Positions 50,353 to 59,966 are shown, counted from the first letter of the stretch. The stretch is 64,000 bases of DNA from Bog-950 sp046329495 (GCA_046329495.1 JAXLUO010000001.1:248001-312000); one strand, 5' to 3'. Program-made: numbers and translations. The notes: generated by a model from the letters alone, not told the origin.

Positions 50353-51156
50353 TTAACCTTTAAATAGTTTTTTAAGCGCACGGTAAGGGGCCATTAACTT
50401 GTTGCCGATACGGTAATCGGGGGTTTCGGCTAATTGTTTGCGTTCGTAAAAAAGTTTTTCGTATTCGCGGCGCACGGTTAGCGCATGTTTGGCCCATACG
50501 TGTCTGTATAACAATGATAAGTTTTTATTGGCCTGTTGAAATGTCCGGGAACTTGAACGCACCCTAACCTGAAATAGGATTTGCGGTATGTGTAATAGGC
50601 GCCACCCATCTTCGGTTACCCTTATCCAGAATTCCCAATCTTCGAGCCCCGGTTTACTCATAAATGTATCGAAGTAGCCGCTTTTTTCGAAGACGGATTT
50701 GCGTATAACTGAGCACATAGCCACCTGGTTGTAAAGGAGTGCCTTACGGATATCGAAGTCATCTTGAACTTTTATACCCGTTTGTTCACCAAAAAACTGC
50801 AGATCCCCATATACGGCACCTATCTGGGGATGCTGATCGAAAAAAGGCAAGGCTATCGTAAGTGCTTCCGGCATAATTTTATCATCGGCATCTAAAGGAA
50901 CTATGAATTGTGCGTTGGAGCGCTTAATGGCTTCGTTGCGCGCCACGGCTGGTCCAGCGTTTTCCTGTATCAACACGGTAACCTTTTCCTGCTTAGCAAG
51001 CAGTTCCAGCTTTTCTTTCGAGGACTCATAGACAGAGCCATCGTCTATTATCCAGATATCATAATCGCGGTAACTTTGACTGCGAATGGAGGCAATGGTA
51101 GCATCGATAGTATCTGCACTATTATAAAAAGGTATTACGAATGACACGTTTGCCAT
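50353..51156 (-). CDS. family 2 glycosyltransferase
   Basis: A 267-residue GT-A enzyme. The N-terminal fold is clear: SFVIPFYNSADTIDATIASIRSQSYRDYDIWIIDDGS, then NAGPAVARNEAIKRSNAQFIVPLDADDKI with the DxD motif as DADD. LEDWEFWIRVTEDGW is the acceptor-side ED motif. The C-terminus has no membrane helix. It is one of a run of glycosyltransferases that presumably assemble the repeat unit of the surface polysaccharide. It is followed, 20 bp upstream, by a GT4 gene on the same strand. Confidence 0.9.
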   Translation of the reverse strand: MANVSFVIPFYNSADTIDATIASIRSQSYRDYDIWIIDDGSVYESSKEKLELLAKQEKVTVLIQENAGPAVARNEAIKRSNAQFIVPLDADDKIMPEALTIALPFFDQHPQIGAVYGDLQFFGEQTGIKVQDDFDIRKALLYNQVAMCSVIRKSVFEKSGYFDTFMSKPGLEDWEFWIRVTEDGWRLLHIPQILFQVRVRSSSRTFQQANKNLSLLYRHVWAKHALTVRREYEKLFYERKQLAETPDYRIGNKLMAPYRALKKLFKG

Positions 51157-51175
51157 GGCTGCGGTACAGGTTTAA

Positions 51176-52291
51176 TTATTTTAAGAGCGCAACGAAACTA
51201 TCAATCATTTTTTTAGCACTAAAGCTGGCGTTCACCCGTTGTTGCAAAGCAAGGCCGGTTTGCAACGCTACAGTTTTATCTTCAAGAAGCGACTTAACTT
51301 TCAGAGCAAAGTCATTGGCATCACCGGAATTAAACAGGTAGGGGTAATCGGAACCCAGGACATCGGCAATAGCATCGATGTTATTAGCCACTACGGGTAA
51401 ACCGGTTTGCATATATTCTAAGATGCTATTAGGGCAACCTTCGGAAAGGGAAGAAAGCACGCCTATAGTACAGGCCCTAAGCAAACCTGAGACATCGTTG
51501 CAACTACCGGTAAAAATTATTTCGTTAGCTAGGCCCAGATCAAAAGCAAGGGCTTTGACCTGGTTACGCTTGTTAGCATCGCCACCGGCACCAACAAAAA
51601 CGCAGATTACGGAAATGCCTTGTTGCTTTAGAAGGTGGACGCCGTTTATTACCGTAGCAAAGTCCTTTTCAGGAAAGAAGTTTGCCACCATAATCAAAAC
51701 GGCCCGATTCTGTAGGTGTAGCTGCTGATGCCAGTATGCTACAGTATTTTTGGGTGCAACCTCCGACAATCCGTTATTGATAATTGTAATTCTCTTTTCG
51801 GATAAGCCAAACCGTTGCATCAAAAATTTTTTACCCGGGATAGAATTGGAAACGAACGTGAGCTGTTTTAGGGGCAACCATTTTTCGTAGGCGTGCGTTG
51901 ATACATGGTCATCCACACTGCGCTGGTTCCAGAAAGATTGCGCTTTTATAAAGCGTGCGGCATGGGCTGTTAAGTAGTTAGGCCAAAAGGTAAAGGGAAT
52001 AACCGCATGAAAGGAACCTCTGTTAATATACCGTATAAAGCTTAACAAGGCAGGCACTATGCGTTTGCGGCCTGGCATTACACTCATTTCGAAAGGCAGG
52101 ATATAATGCGCTATACCTAATTGGTCCAGTTCGGCGATAAGGGGATAGTTACTGCCGGGCAGGTTAAAGCCACACACAGTTACTTTATATCCTTGTTCCT
52201 TCAGACCTTTAGCCAATAAAATGCCCTGGCTTTCGGCCCCGCCATAAGTTAGGAAAGGAAGAAAAATGAGAACCCGACGGTTGGCCTGCAT
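51176..52291 (-). CDS. family 4 glycosyltransferase
   Basis: A 371-residue GT-B enzyme with the usual LIFLPFLTYGGAESQG loop at the N-terminus (residues 8-23) and, in the C-terminal domain, VANFFPEKDFATVINGVHLL, VGAGGDANKRNQV, GSCNDVSGLLRACTIGVLSSLSEGCPNSILEYMQTGLPVVA, the donor-binding E-x7-E region. The length is normal. Its start lies 34 bp from the divergent methyltransferase start at 52326. Confidence 0.9.
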   Translation of the reverse strand: MQANRRVLIFLPFLTYGGAESQGILLAKGLKEQGYKVTVCGFNLPGSNYPLIAELDQLGIAHYILPFEMSVMPGRKRIVPALLSFIRYINRGSFHAVIPFTFWPNYLTAHAARFIKAQSFWNQRSVDDHVSTHAYEKWLPLKQLTFVSNSIPGKKFLMQRFGLSEKRITIINNGLSEVAPKNTVAYWHQQLHLQNRAVLIMVANFFPEKDFATVINGVHLLKQQGISVICVFVGAGGDANKRNQVKALAFDLGLANEIIFTGSCNDVSGLLRACTIGVLSSLSEGCPNSILEYMQTGLPVVANNIDAIADVLGSDYPYLFNSGDANDFALKVKSLLEDKTVALQTGLALQQRVNASFSAKKMIDSFVALLK

Positions 52292-52325
52292 GGTGCCTTT
52301 GCATTGACGTTAGTAGGACAAATTA

Positions 52326-53168
52326 ATGCAAAAATTTTCGAACGCCGGGCAAAACCCATATAATTACACAATGCAGTCAAGCTATGTGATAGGTGATAAA
52401 AGTTTCAGGGCTTTGTTTAACGCGTCACTTAAATTTGAACAAGCCCCTGCAAGTGTTGGCCTGCAACAAATTTTTGGTGAAGATTGGTTTTCGGTTACTC
52501 AGTATTTATTAGGAAAACAATATTACCAAGAACGGATCAAGAAGATTTTTGACTCAGGCCAGAACTTTGTAGATGTGGGTTGTGGTATAGGCAACTGGAC
52601 AAAGGCGGCTACGGGAATTTTTGAAACGGCAACAGGAATTGACATTAACGAAAACCGCATTGCCATTGCCCGCAAGTTAAGTGTAGGTGAGAATGCAGGT
52701 AATTTAAGCTATGTGGCAGGCAATGTAAAAAAGTTGCCGTTTGCCGATGCTTCATTTGATGGCTTGTTATGTTTTAACGTGATAACCTTTATTGATTTTC
52801 CGCATGAGGAATTGCTACAGGAATTAAGACGAATAGCACGACCCGGTGCTAAATTTTATTTAACCGCCCACGATACCGGGTTTTTATTCTGGTTAATCTA
52901 CCAGGCTCTTTTAAACCGAAGCAGACCAAAAATGCGAACGGCATTGCAAGTAGCGAAAAACAACCTACGGTATACCTTGCTGAAGCGCGGCCGACCTACT
53001 TCTTTTTTTTCAAGATCCTACATCAATCCATTATTTAAAAAAACCGGTTGGGAATTACTTCAATGTGGCTTGGAGGGCGATTGTACAGCGAACAAGCAGG
53101 CATCCATTTTCAGGAAACGTTTTTTTGGTTGCCGTTTGATGAATGAATACATTTTGAAAGCAGTGTGA
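52326..53168 (+). CDS. class I SAM-dependent methyltransferase
   Basis: A 280-residue protein with the SAM-binding motif I FVDVGCGIGNWTKA (~78-91), motif II ATGIDINENRIAIAR and DASFDGLLCFNVITF, typical of Methyltransf_11/25 enzymes. The ATG at 52326 may be replaced by the ATG 15 codons later (MQSSYVIGD), since the first residues are not conserved in the fold. The stop codon overlaps the next ATG (TGATG), so it is coupled to the NodB-like gene. A sugar methyltransferase acting on the polysaccharide is a reasonable guess. Confidence 0.85.
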   Translation: MQKFSNAGQNPYNYTMQSSYVIGDKSFRALFNASLKFEQAPASVGLQQIFGEDWFSVTQYLLGKQYYQERIKKIFDSGQNFVDVGCGIGNWTKAATGIFETATGIDINENRIAIARKLSVGENAGNLSYVAGNVKKLPFADASFDGLLCFNVITFIDFPHEELLQELRRIARPGAKFYLTAHDTGFLFWLIYQALLNRSRPKMRTALQVAKNNLRYTLLKRGRPTSFFSRSYINPLFKKTGWELLQCGLEGDCTANKQASIFRKRFFGCRLMNEYILKAV

Positions 53169-54166
53169 TGGACAAGAAGCACTTTATAATTACTATAGAT
53201 ACTGAGGGGGATAATGCCTGGAATAAACCTTCAGAAATTACCACTCATAATGCCCGCTATCTGCACAGGTTTCAAGAGTTGTGCGAACGGTATCAAATGA
53301 AACCTGTTTATCTTACCAATTATGAAATGTGCGAAAGTCCTGTATTTCAGGAACTGGGGCGCCAGGCGCTTAAAAAAAACACAGCTGAAATTGGGGCACA
53401 TTTACATGCCTGGTACTCGCCCCCTGCTTACCAGCTTACTGCAAACGATTATGCGTGCCTGCCTTATTTGATTGAGTACCCGCAACAGGTGATGGCCGAA
53501 AAACTTACCTATTTAACCAACCGGTTGCAGGAAGTTTTTGACACGAAAATGGTAAGTCACCGGGCAGGCCGTTGGGCTTTTAATGAAACCTATGCACGAG
53601 AGTTGGTAAAGCTTGGTTATAGAGTGGACTGTAGTGTAACTCCTTATGTTAGTTGGAAACACATGATGGGTGATCCGGCCGGTAAGGGCGGTACTGATTA
53701 TAGGCTCTTTCCTTCACATGCTTATCAGATGGATTTGGATAACCTGCGTATAGCCGGCCACTCCGACCTGTTACAGGTACCTGTAACCATACGACCGCAC
53801 AGCCGCAGGTATATATATACCACAGCCATTAAAAAACTATTTGGACCCGGAGTTGTTGTTGACCTGCTAAACAAGGTTTTTCCTTTCCCGGGAGAGACAG
53901 ACCTTGCCTGGCTACGACCGATACGTGGAAACATAAAAAATTTGTTGTGGTTGCTGAAAACCGCAACGGCGAACGAAGGGGTAGACTATGTGGAGTTTAT
54001 GATTCACTCCTCGGAGTTTATGCCCGGTGGCAGTCCGTACTTTAAAACCGAGGAGGATGTAGAAGGTTTGTACAGTGATTTAGAAACATTATTTAGCGCT
54101 GCGCAGGCAAACTATAAAGGAACTACCTTAAAAGAGTACGCTGACTATTACAAAGCAATGCGTTAA
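53168..54166 (+). CDS. NodB-like polysaccharide deacetylase family protein
   Basis: A 332-residue protein from the ATG at 53168, in the TGATG overlap with the methyltransferase stop. The NodB-like residues are D11 and E13 in FIITIDTEGDN, the metal-binding histidines in IGAHLHAWYSP, and SHRAGRWAFN, which has the R-x-G-x motif of the family. The C-terminal part (FMIHSSEFMPGGSPY) carries the His of the last strand. There is no signal peptide, so it should act in the cytoplasm, for example on a nucleotide-sugar or lipid-linked precursor. It is convergent with the GT4 gene, overlapping it by 4 bp. Confidence 0.82.
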   Translation: MDKKHFIITIDTEGDNAWNKPSEITTHNARYLHRFQELCERYQMKPVYLTNYEMCESPVFQELGRQALKKNTAEIGAHLHAWYSPPAYQLTANDYACLPYLIEYPQQVMAEKLTYLTNRLQEVFDTKMVSHRAGRWAFNETYARELVKLGYRVDCSVTPYVSWKHMMGDPAGKGGTDYRLFPSHAYQMDLDNLRIAGHSDLLQVPVTIRPHSRRYIYTTAIKKLFGPGVVVDLLNKVFPFPGETDLAWLRPIRGNIKNLLWLLKTATANEGVDYVEFMIHSSEFMPGGSPYFKTEEDVEGLYSDLETLFSAAQANYKGTTLKEYADYYKAMR

Positions 54167-55290
54167 AGAAAGCGTTGAATTATTGCTTCAGTATCGCTAC
54201 ACATTTTATCCAATAAAAAGTGCGAGTTCATACGTTCCTGATTTCGCAGTGCAATGACTTTTCGTTCCTCGTTGTGCTCAGCAAGCCAAAGAATGTTCTC
54301 TGCCATTTTTACCACATCTTTAACCGGTGAAAGGAAACGATAGTTATCTTCTCCAACTACTTCTTTGATGCCGTCAATATCTGTACCAACAACGGCCATA
54401 CCGGCTTTCATGTTTTCCATCAGCCCATTGGGCATACCTTCGGCAGGTGAGCTTAATATGCCCAAGTCCATGGCGGTGTTAAGTCCGTCGATATCATTCA
54501 CCGAGCCAAGCAGTTTTACGTACGGGTAAATATTTAAGGCAAAAATTTCATCAAGAATTGTTTGCGTAGTGTTACCAAACCTGCCAGGTAGAATCAGGTA
54601 AGGTTTACGGCCTTGTGCACTTAACTTATCAACTACTATTTTCCAGGCGCGTATCAAGGTTAGGTGGTCCTTGGTGCTGTGCAAGTTGGCTGTCATTACG
54701 GCTTTAAAATCCTGCTCTTTAACCCCAATTTTATCGAGCCATTGCGCTGCTGATGCCTGGGGCAAAGGTTCTTCAATGCCGTTTGGCACTACGAAGCAGT
54801 GGTCGGCAGGGAGGGAAAAGCGTTGTTGCAACTTAGCCAAGCCGTGGTGCGAATTAGAAATAAAACAGGAGATATTGCTGATGGCTTTGCGATCAATCCA
54901 CGAATCGTTTTGGTAATTAATTACGCTCTGTTGCGACCATACACTACATCGCGCACCGCAAAACGGCTTCACTAAACCATTAATAAGATTTGGAATAAGG
55001 TTAAAGGAAATAATTACATCGGGACGGAAAGCTTTAAAGATTGGCGCATAGTGTGCAATTTGTTTGTAAAACAAAAAACGCTGTAACCGCCCCGTACTAC
55101 CAATTATTTTGGTTGGAATGTTACGCGCCTGGCAAAATTGCAGTACCTTCTCATCTCCTCCTGAGCCACGCTCCATTACCCATACTTCGGTTTCGTAACC
55201 ACGCTCGTTTTTGAAATAATCGGCCAACTTAAGTGCGTGCTTTTCAGCACCCCCTAAGTTGTATGAGTCAAAAAACACCAATACCCGCAT
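54163..55290 (-). CDS. family 4 glycosyltransferase
   Basis: A 375-residue GT-B enzyme with FFDSYNLGGAEKHALKLADYF near the start, ANLHSTKDHLTLIRAWKIVV at the beginning of the donor domain, and GSVNDIDGLNTAMDLGILSSPAEGMPNGLMENMKAGMAVVGTDIDG as the nucleotide-sugar binding part. The length and motifs are normal. It lies 10 bp downstream of the Wzt-like gene on the same strand, so it is likely in one operon with the ABC exporter. Its last 4 bp overlap the convergent deacetylase gene. Confidence 0.9.
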   Translation of the reverse strand: MRVLVFFDSYNLGGAEKHALKLADYFKNERGYETEVWVMERGSGGDEKVLQFCQARNIPTKIIGSTGRLQRFLFYKQIAHYAPIFKAFRPDVIISFNLIPNLINGLVKPFCGARCSVWSQQSVINYQNDSWIDRKAISNISCFISNSHHGLAKLQQRFSLPADHCFVVPNGIEEPLPQASAAQWLDKIGVKEQDFKAVMTANLHSTKDHLTLIRAWKIVVDKLSAQGRKPYLILPGRFGNTTQTILDEIFALNIYPYVKLLGSVNDIDGLNTAMDLGILSSPAEGMPNGLMENMKAGMAVVGTDIDGIKEVVGEDNYRFLSPVKDVVKMAENILWLAEHNEERKVIALRNQERMNSHFLLDKMCSDTEAIIQRFL

Positions 55291-55299
55291 AACTTGTAT

Positions 55300-56580
55300 T
55301 TATAGCAGTTGCCAATTACTCTTCTGGTAAACAATACCCCACCTGCCGTCTAACACCTTTCCGTTACCAAAGAAGTTTCCATGCTCCACTTTCAGCTCGC
55401 CAGCAAAATTTATGTCATCGAACACATTAGTTAAATCGCTGCAGAATAGGTGAAAGTTATAAATGCCGGCAGGCAAGGGTAGGGCCGGTATGGTAATTAT
55501 TAAAGTACCACTTTTACGGTCAGGAGAAAATCTGAAATCCTGTCCTAACGCTTCAGTAGTGGACAGGTGGAAAATATTGCGGTCGAAATCATCAACCACA
55601 CGAAGCGAAAAATGCACGGTTGGATAATTACCCGGTACAGGAACATTAAAATTTACATGTATGCAAGTGTCCTGCCCGCTCATGGCATTGGTTATCGGTT
55701 TTCCGCTGGTATCAAAAAGGTCCCAACTGGTAAAGCGAATATTGCCATTACCGTTCCGTTCGGTTTTTTCGAGGCTTTTACCAAACTTGTTACTGTTGGC
55801 ATGGAGATAAGCTGAAACAATTTTTTCGATAGGACCGTCATCAACCAATTGCCCCTGCTTTAAAAACACACCCCTTGTGCAAAGTTCCATTATTGAACTC
55901 ATGTTATGGCTAACAAATAAGACGGTGCGACCACTACGGCTTACATCGTTCATTTTACCCAGACACTTGCGTTGAAATTCAATATCACCTACCGCCAACA
56001 CTTCATCAACGATAAGGATTTCGGGTTCAAGATGTGCTGCTACAGCAAAAGCCAGGCGAACATACATGCCTGATGAATATCGCTTCACAGGGGTATCAAT
56101 GTAACGTTCAACACCGGAAAACGCCACGATTTCATCAAACTTACTTCGTATTTCGGCACGGGTCATGCCCAATATCGCACCATTAAGGTAAATGTTGTCG
56201 CGACCCGATAATTCGGGGTGAAAGCCAGTACCTACTTCAAGCAAACTTGCAATGCGTCCCTTTACTTTAACGGCACCTTCAGTAGGCAAAGTAACCCGGG
56301 AAAGAATTTTAAGCAAAGTTGATTTACCTGCACCATTTTTACCAATAATGCCAACCACCTCACCCTGGTTAATTTTAAAGCTTATGTCCTTAATGGCCCA
56401 AACGTAGTTAGAGTGACCCTTATGCTCGCGGTCGTTCAATTCGCCCAACAGTAAGGCTGGATCCTTTTTACCGGTAACGCTTGCCCATGCACTACGCAGG
56501 TCTTCGGCTAAAGTAGATGCCCCTGTTAGCCCTAAGCGGTACATCTTCGATACGTTCTCAATTTGCAACACCGTACTCAT
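55300..56580 (-). CDS. Wzt-like ABC transporter ATP-binding protein
   Basis: A 426-residue ATPase of the O-antigen/teichoic-acid exporter group. Walker A GKNGAGKST is at residues 80-88, the signature motif is KRYSSGMYVRLAFA, Walker B is EILIVDEVLAVGD, and the switch histidine is in LFVSHNM. After ~residue 265 there is a beta-sandwich domain (~280-420, with NIRFTSWDLFDTSGKPITN, INFAGELKVEHGNFFGNGKV) of the Wzt_C type, which recognises the modified non-reducing end of the finished chain in known exporters. It overlaps the permease gene by 4 bp. Confidence 0.92.
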   Translation of the reverse strand: MSTVLQIENVSKMYRLGLTGASTLAEDLRSAWASVTGKKDPALLLGELNDREHKGHSNYVWAIKDISFKINQGEVVGIIGKNGAGKSTLLKILSRVTLPTEGAVKVKGRIASLLEVGTGFHPELSGRDNIYLNGAILGMTRAEIRSKFDEIVAFSGVERYIDTPVKRYSSGMYVRLAFAVAAHLEPEILIVDEVLAVGDIEFQRKCLGKMNDVSRSGRTVLFVSHNMSSIMELCTRGVFLKQGQLVDDGPIEKIVSAYLHANSNKFGKSLEKTERNGNGNIRFTSWDLFDTSGKPITNAMSGQDTCIHVNFNVPVPGNYPTVHFSLRVVDDFDRNIFHLSTTEALGQDFRFSPDRKSGTLIITIPALPLPAGIYNFHLFCSDLTNVFDDINFAGELKVEHGNFFGNGKVLDGRWGIVYQKSNWQLL

Positions 56581-57425
56581 ACTGAATCAACAAAGGCTCT
56601 TTCGACCCGATTAAAGATGGTTAAACCGATAAAAAATAAAGCAAGCGACATAAGTGCACCGGGCCATAGTTGAGGCCAGCCGAAAACACCATGACCGGTG
56701 AAAGCAAAGCGTGTGCCTTCAATAACCGGGCACATAGGGTTAAGTAAAAACACTAAACGCCATTTGTTGGGCACAGTTGAAAGTGGGTATATTACAGGTG
56801 AAGCATACATATATAACTGTATGCCAAAACCCATTAAAAACTGTACATCCCTATACTTGATGGAAAGTGCCGAAACAAGCATACCTATGCCCAAACACGC
56901 GAGCACCATTATGAGTAGTAGCAGTGGAAAAAGCAAAGCGGTGCTGTTAATGGAAATTTCGGCACCGTTAATCAGATAATAGACAATCATGATAAAATAC
57001 AAGCCCAGTTGTGCTGCAAATTTTACCATATTGCTGAGGGCCGTAGAAAGAGGCAACAAAATACGTGGAAAGTAAACCTTGCCAAAAATGGAAACGTTGT
57101 TTACAAACGTGTTTGAAGTAGCCAACAAACTGGTAGAAAAATACTGCCACATAACCACTCCGCCCATGTAAAAGAGTGCGGGGGGGCAGCTATCGGTGGG
57201 GAGGCGTGCTACCTTAGAAAACACCAGTAAAAACAGCGAGGTTGTTAATATAGGCTGAATAAAAAACCAGAGGGGGCCGAGAATGGTTTGTTTGTAAGTT
57301 GCAACTACATCGCGCTTGATAAGCAAAAGCAGCAAATCGCGATACCGCCACATCTCGGCTAAATTAAAAGCAAACCACTTTTGATTAGGTGAAATCTCTA
57401 TATCCCACGATTCTTGCTCTGCCAT
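56577..57425 (-). CDS. Wzm-like ABC transporter permease
   Basis: A 282-residue inner-membrane permease of the ABC2 type with about six helices. The N-terminus (WFAFNLAEMWRYRDLLLLLIKRDVVATYKQTILGPLWFFIQP) and the later SIKYRDVQFLMGFGIQLYMYASPVIYP match the polysaccharide export permeases Wzm/TagG. With the adjacent ATPase it should export a completed, lipid-linked polysaccharide across the inner membrane. It is the first gene of the exporter operon, with a 186-bp non-coding gap to the epimerase gene upstream, where I see no further feature. Confidence 0.92.
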   Translation of the reverse strand: MAEQESWDIEISPNQKWFAFNLAEMWRYRDLLLLLIKRDVVATYKQTILGPLWFFIQPILTTSLFLLVFSKVARLPTDSCPPALFYMGGVVMWQYFSTSLLATSNTFVNNVSIFGKVYFPRILLPLSTALSNMVKFAAQLGLYFIMIVYYLINGAEISINSTALLFPLLLLIMVLACLGIGMLVSALSIKYRDVQFLMGFGIQLYMYASPVIYPLSTVPNKWRLVFLLNPMCPVIEGTRFAFTGHGVFGWPQLWPGALMSLALFFIGLTIFNRVERAFVDSV

Positions 57426-57611
57426 GCTGTTCAGCTACTGATTTAATTATAAGCCCGGATTTCAGGCTGTCTGATTGAAGCTGTTTGCTTTACGAAGTTC
57501 TCGGTAGAACAAACTACCGAAAGAGGTATTGCAACCAGTTAAAACAGAAGTAAGGCGAAAATAAAAATTTGCAATTAATAGCTTCCTGCTAATAAAACAG
57601 GTGGTTAAGAG

Positions 57612-58586
57612 TTACTTATGTACCTGTTCGTGAATCCACTGATAGGTTTTTTCCAAGCCTGTTCTTAAAGAAATAGCAGGCCGCCAGCCTACTTCGTGTT
57701 CAACAAGTGTGTTATCAGAATTCCTACCTCTGACACCTGTAGGGCCCGGCACGTTGTTTAGCGAAACATTTTTGCCTGAAATGGCTATGATCAGGCGGGC
57801 TAAATCGTTAATACTGATCATTTCCTCGGACCCGATATTTACGGGCTGGGCGCAATTACTCTGCATCAATCGGCGGATACCTTCAATACAATCATCAATG
57901 TAAAGAAAGGAGCGTGTTTGTTGCCCATCGCCCCAAACCTCAATTGCACTCCCGGCATTAGCCACTGCTACCTTACGGCACAAGGCAGAAGGCGCTTTCT
58001 CCTTACCTCCTTGCCAAATACCAAGTGGTCCGTAAATATTGTGGAAACGGGCAATGCGCACCTGTATGCCCTCATTACGCATAAAGGCAAGGTACATGCG
58101 TTCGCTGAATAGCTTTTCCCATCCGTACTCACTATCGGGTTGAGCGGGATAAGCGCTGGTTTCGGAACATAGGGGGTTGAGAGGGTCCTGTTGATTGTAT
58201 ACCGGATAAATACATGCACTTGATGAATAGAAAACCTTTTGATTTTTATACCTGCTACAGTTCCTTAAGATGTTAAGGTTTACCATAGCTGAATTATACA
58301 TTACCGCGGCATCATGTTCGCCCGTAAAAATGTAACCAGCGCCTCCCATATCAGCAGCAAGCTGGTATACTTCATCATAGGAATGCTGAAAAACGCTATC
58401 GCAGAACGAAGCATCGCGAAGGTCGCCCGTTAAAAACATATCTGCTGCCGACGCCTCGAACGCCGGCAACTGAAGGTCGACCCCTGTTACCCGGTAACCT
58501 TCACGTTTTAAACGTTTAACCAGGTGATGGCCTATAAAACCGCCGGCACCGCATACCAAGGCATGTTTATCAAAAGCCCGGCTCAT
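57612..58586 (-). CDS. NAD-dependent epimerase, GDP-mannose 3,5-epimerase-like
   Basis: A 324-residue extended SDR. The NAD-binding motif is GAGGFIG (13-19), the catalytic Tyr and Lys are in YGWEKLF, and ADMGGAGYIFTGEH, SSSACIYPVYN, ARFHNIYGPLGIWQGGKEKAPSALCRKVA and EVWGDGQQTRSFLYIDDCIEGI are strikingly close to plant-type GDP-mannose 3,5-epimerase, which converts GDP-mannose to GDP-L-galactose. The specific reaction is inferred from these motifs. It overlaps the Wzy-like gene upstream by 4 bp (58583-58586). Confidence 0.82.
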   Translation of the reverse strand: MSRAFDKHALVCGAGGFIGHHLVKRLKREGYRVTGVDLQLPAFEASAADMFLTGDLRDASFCDSVFQHSYDEVYQLAADMGGAGYIFTGEHDAAVMYNSAMVNLNILRNCSRYKNQKVFYSSSACIYPVYNQQDPLNPLCSETSAYPAQPDSEYGWEKLFSERMYLAFMRNEGIQVRIARFHNIYGPLGIWQGGKEKAPSALCRKVAVANAGSAIEVWGDGQQTRSFLYIDDCIEGIRRLMQSNCAQPVNIGSEEMISINDLARLIIAISGKNVSLNNVPGPTGVRGRNSDNTLVEHEVGWRPAISLRTGLEKTYQWIHEQVHK

Positions 58587-59911
58587 GCATTCGCTTGATT
58601 TGACTTGTTCAGGTGGTAGTTCACAACAACCAATAATAATCCTAAAAAGGGAAGAATGGGAATCCTATATCGCACCAGAGCGCCAAAATTAAAGCTCGCT
58701 AACCCGATAGCTATGCCAAGAATTAGGATAAAAGGCAGACAGAACACTACCCAGTGGTCGGACATAAGTACTTTGAAGATGGCATAAATGCGTTTATTAA
58801 AGAGCAGTTTAAGTGTATAGTAAAGCAACAATAGACTTTCAATTGCAGAGAGTAACATTACCGGGTTGCGTACCTGCCAGATGAAAGGGCCATATAAACA
58901 TGTAATTAAAGCAACCGGTGCCTGTTTGGCAATTCCTGCAGCAGTAAAATCAAGTTCTCCTTCTCCAATTGAATACGTGGACCCTCCCTGCGTAGTATGC
59001 CAGCTGCGGAAACCCTCTGCTTTTTGTTGAAGCGAGTCGATACTATAAGATTCGACAGAATTGCCCAGTGCATTTACCATGAAATAAGAAGCAGCAACAG
59101 CACCTGCAAGCATGGCCGGCGCTATTAGGAATCGTAATGCTGAACTGCGGATGCTGTTCTGATAATAAGTGACCGTCATTAATAAACTGCATGGTAATAT
59201 GGTAAAGAGAATAAACCCCCGGATTAGTGAAATAATAAAACCTGTAATGAGCACCAGTATAAAATACTTAAGCATCTGACGCTTGTAAATAACCAGATTA
59301 TAATAGCAATAAACAAAAAACATAATGGAGCCGAACATGATTGTATCTTTTCCGATGCCAGACCCCCAAAATAGCACCGAAGGGATCATAAAAAAGACTA
59401 CAACCAACCGATCGGTTAATTCCGGGTAAACGTTGCAAAGCAATCGAAAAAGGCGCCATTCAAATAAGAAGCCGACATAACAAAATAGCAGGCTAAGCGG
59501 AAAAAATGTATTAAAGCTTAAAACGCTAAGCAAGGCCCCTATGCGAATGGTGGTTAAGGTGGCTGAGCCACGAAGCAGGTAAATTACTCCGCTTTGCGAA
59601 GCATCGTATAAACATTGGGTAGGATAGCCTTCATTAACTGAAAAGCAGAAATCAAAGAAGGCAGCGGGGTTTTTAAAGAGTAACGCGCCTACAGGCTTAA
59701 TGGCATAATAATAGGATGTAGTATCACCACCGCCATAGTAGTATAGATAGATAATTGCATAGCCCAGCACACCGATGACTTTATAATTAAGCCCTTTGAT
59801 GTAATAGCGCGCATAAACCGGATCGTTTTGATTCTTGCCCCGTGTACGTGCCGCCATGAAATAAATCAGTGCGATGTATATAGGTGTCAGCAAAAAGTCA
59901 TAAACATCCAT
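58583..59911 (-). CDS. polytopic membrane protein, Wzy/EpsG-like
   Basis: I start at the ATG at 59909-59911 (442 residues). The frame allows a TTG at 59923, but an exact -7 box overlaps that TTG. The protein has about eleven hydrophobic helices and one larger loop (~280-320, SYSIDSLQQKAEGFRSWHTTQGGSTYSIGEG). The sequence PSVLFWGSGIGKDTIMFGSIMFFVYCYY resembles membrane proteins of Bacteroidota polysaccharide loci that may be polymerases, but no clear family motif is seen. With Wzm/Wzt present, a Wzy-type polymerase would be unusual, so its role is uncertain. Confidence 0.6.
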   Translation of the reverse strand: MDVYDFLLTPIYIALIYFMAARTRGKNQNDPVYARYYIKGLNYKVIGVLGYAIIYLYYYGGGDTTSYYYAIKPVGALLFKNPAAFFDFCFSVNEGYPTQCLYDASQSGVIYLLRGSATLTTIRIGALLSVLSFNTFFPLSLLFCYVGFLFEWRLFRLLCNVYPELTDRLVVVFFMIPSVLFWGSGIGKDTIMFGSIMFFVYCYYNLVIYKRQMLKYFILVLITGFIISLIRGFILFTILPCSLLMTVTYYQNSIRSSALRFLIAPAMLAGAVAASYFMVNALGNSVESYSIDSLQQKAEGFRSWHTTQGGSTYSIGEGELDFTAAGIAKQAPVALITCLYGPFIWQVRNPVMLLSAIESLLLLYYTLKLLFNKRIYAIFKVLMSDHWVVFCLPFILILGIAIGLASFNFGALVRYRIPILPFLGLLLVVVNYHLNKSNQANA

Positions 59912-59920
59912 AACTTCGGC

Positions 59921-59928
59921 CAAATTTA
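59921..59928 (-). promoter_or_regulatory. -7 box (TAAATTTG) for the Wzy-like gene
   Basis: On the minus strand TAAATTTG fits TAnnTTTG exactly and ends 9 nt before the ATG at 59911. It overlaps the alternative TTG start, which decides against that start. Confidence 0.45.
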
Positions 59929-59966
59929 GCTGAATATTTCATCTTTGGTTTCAGCTTATTAAAAGT

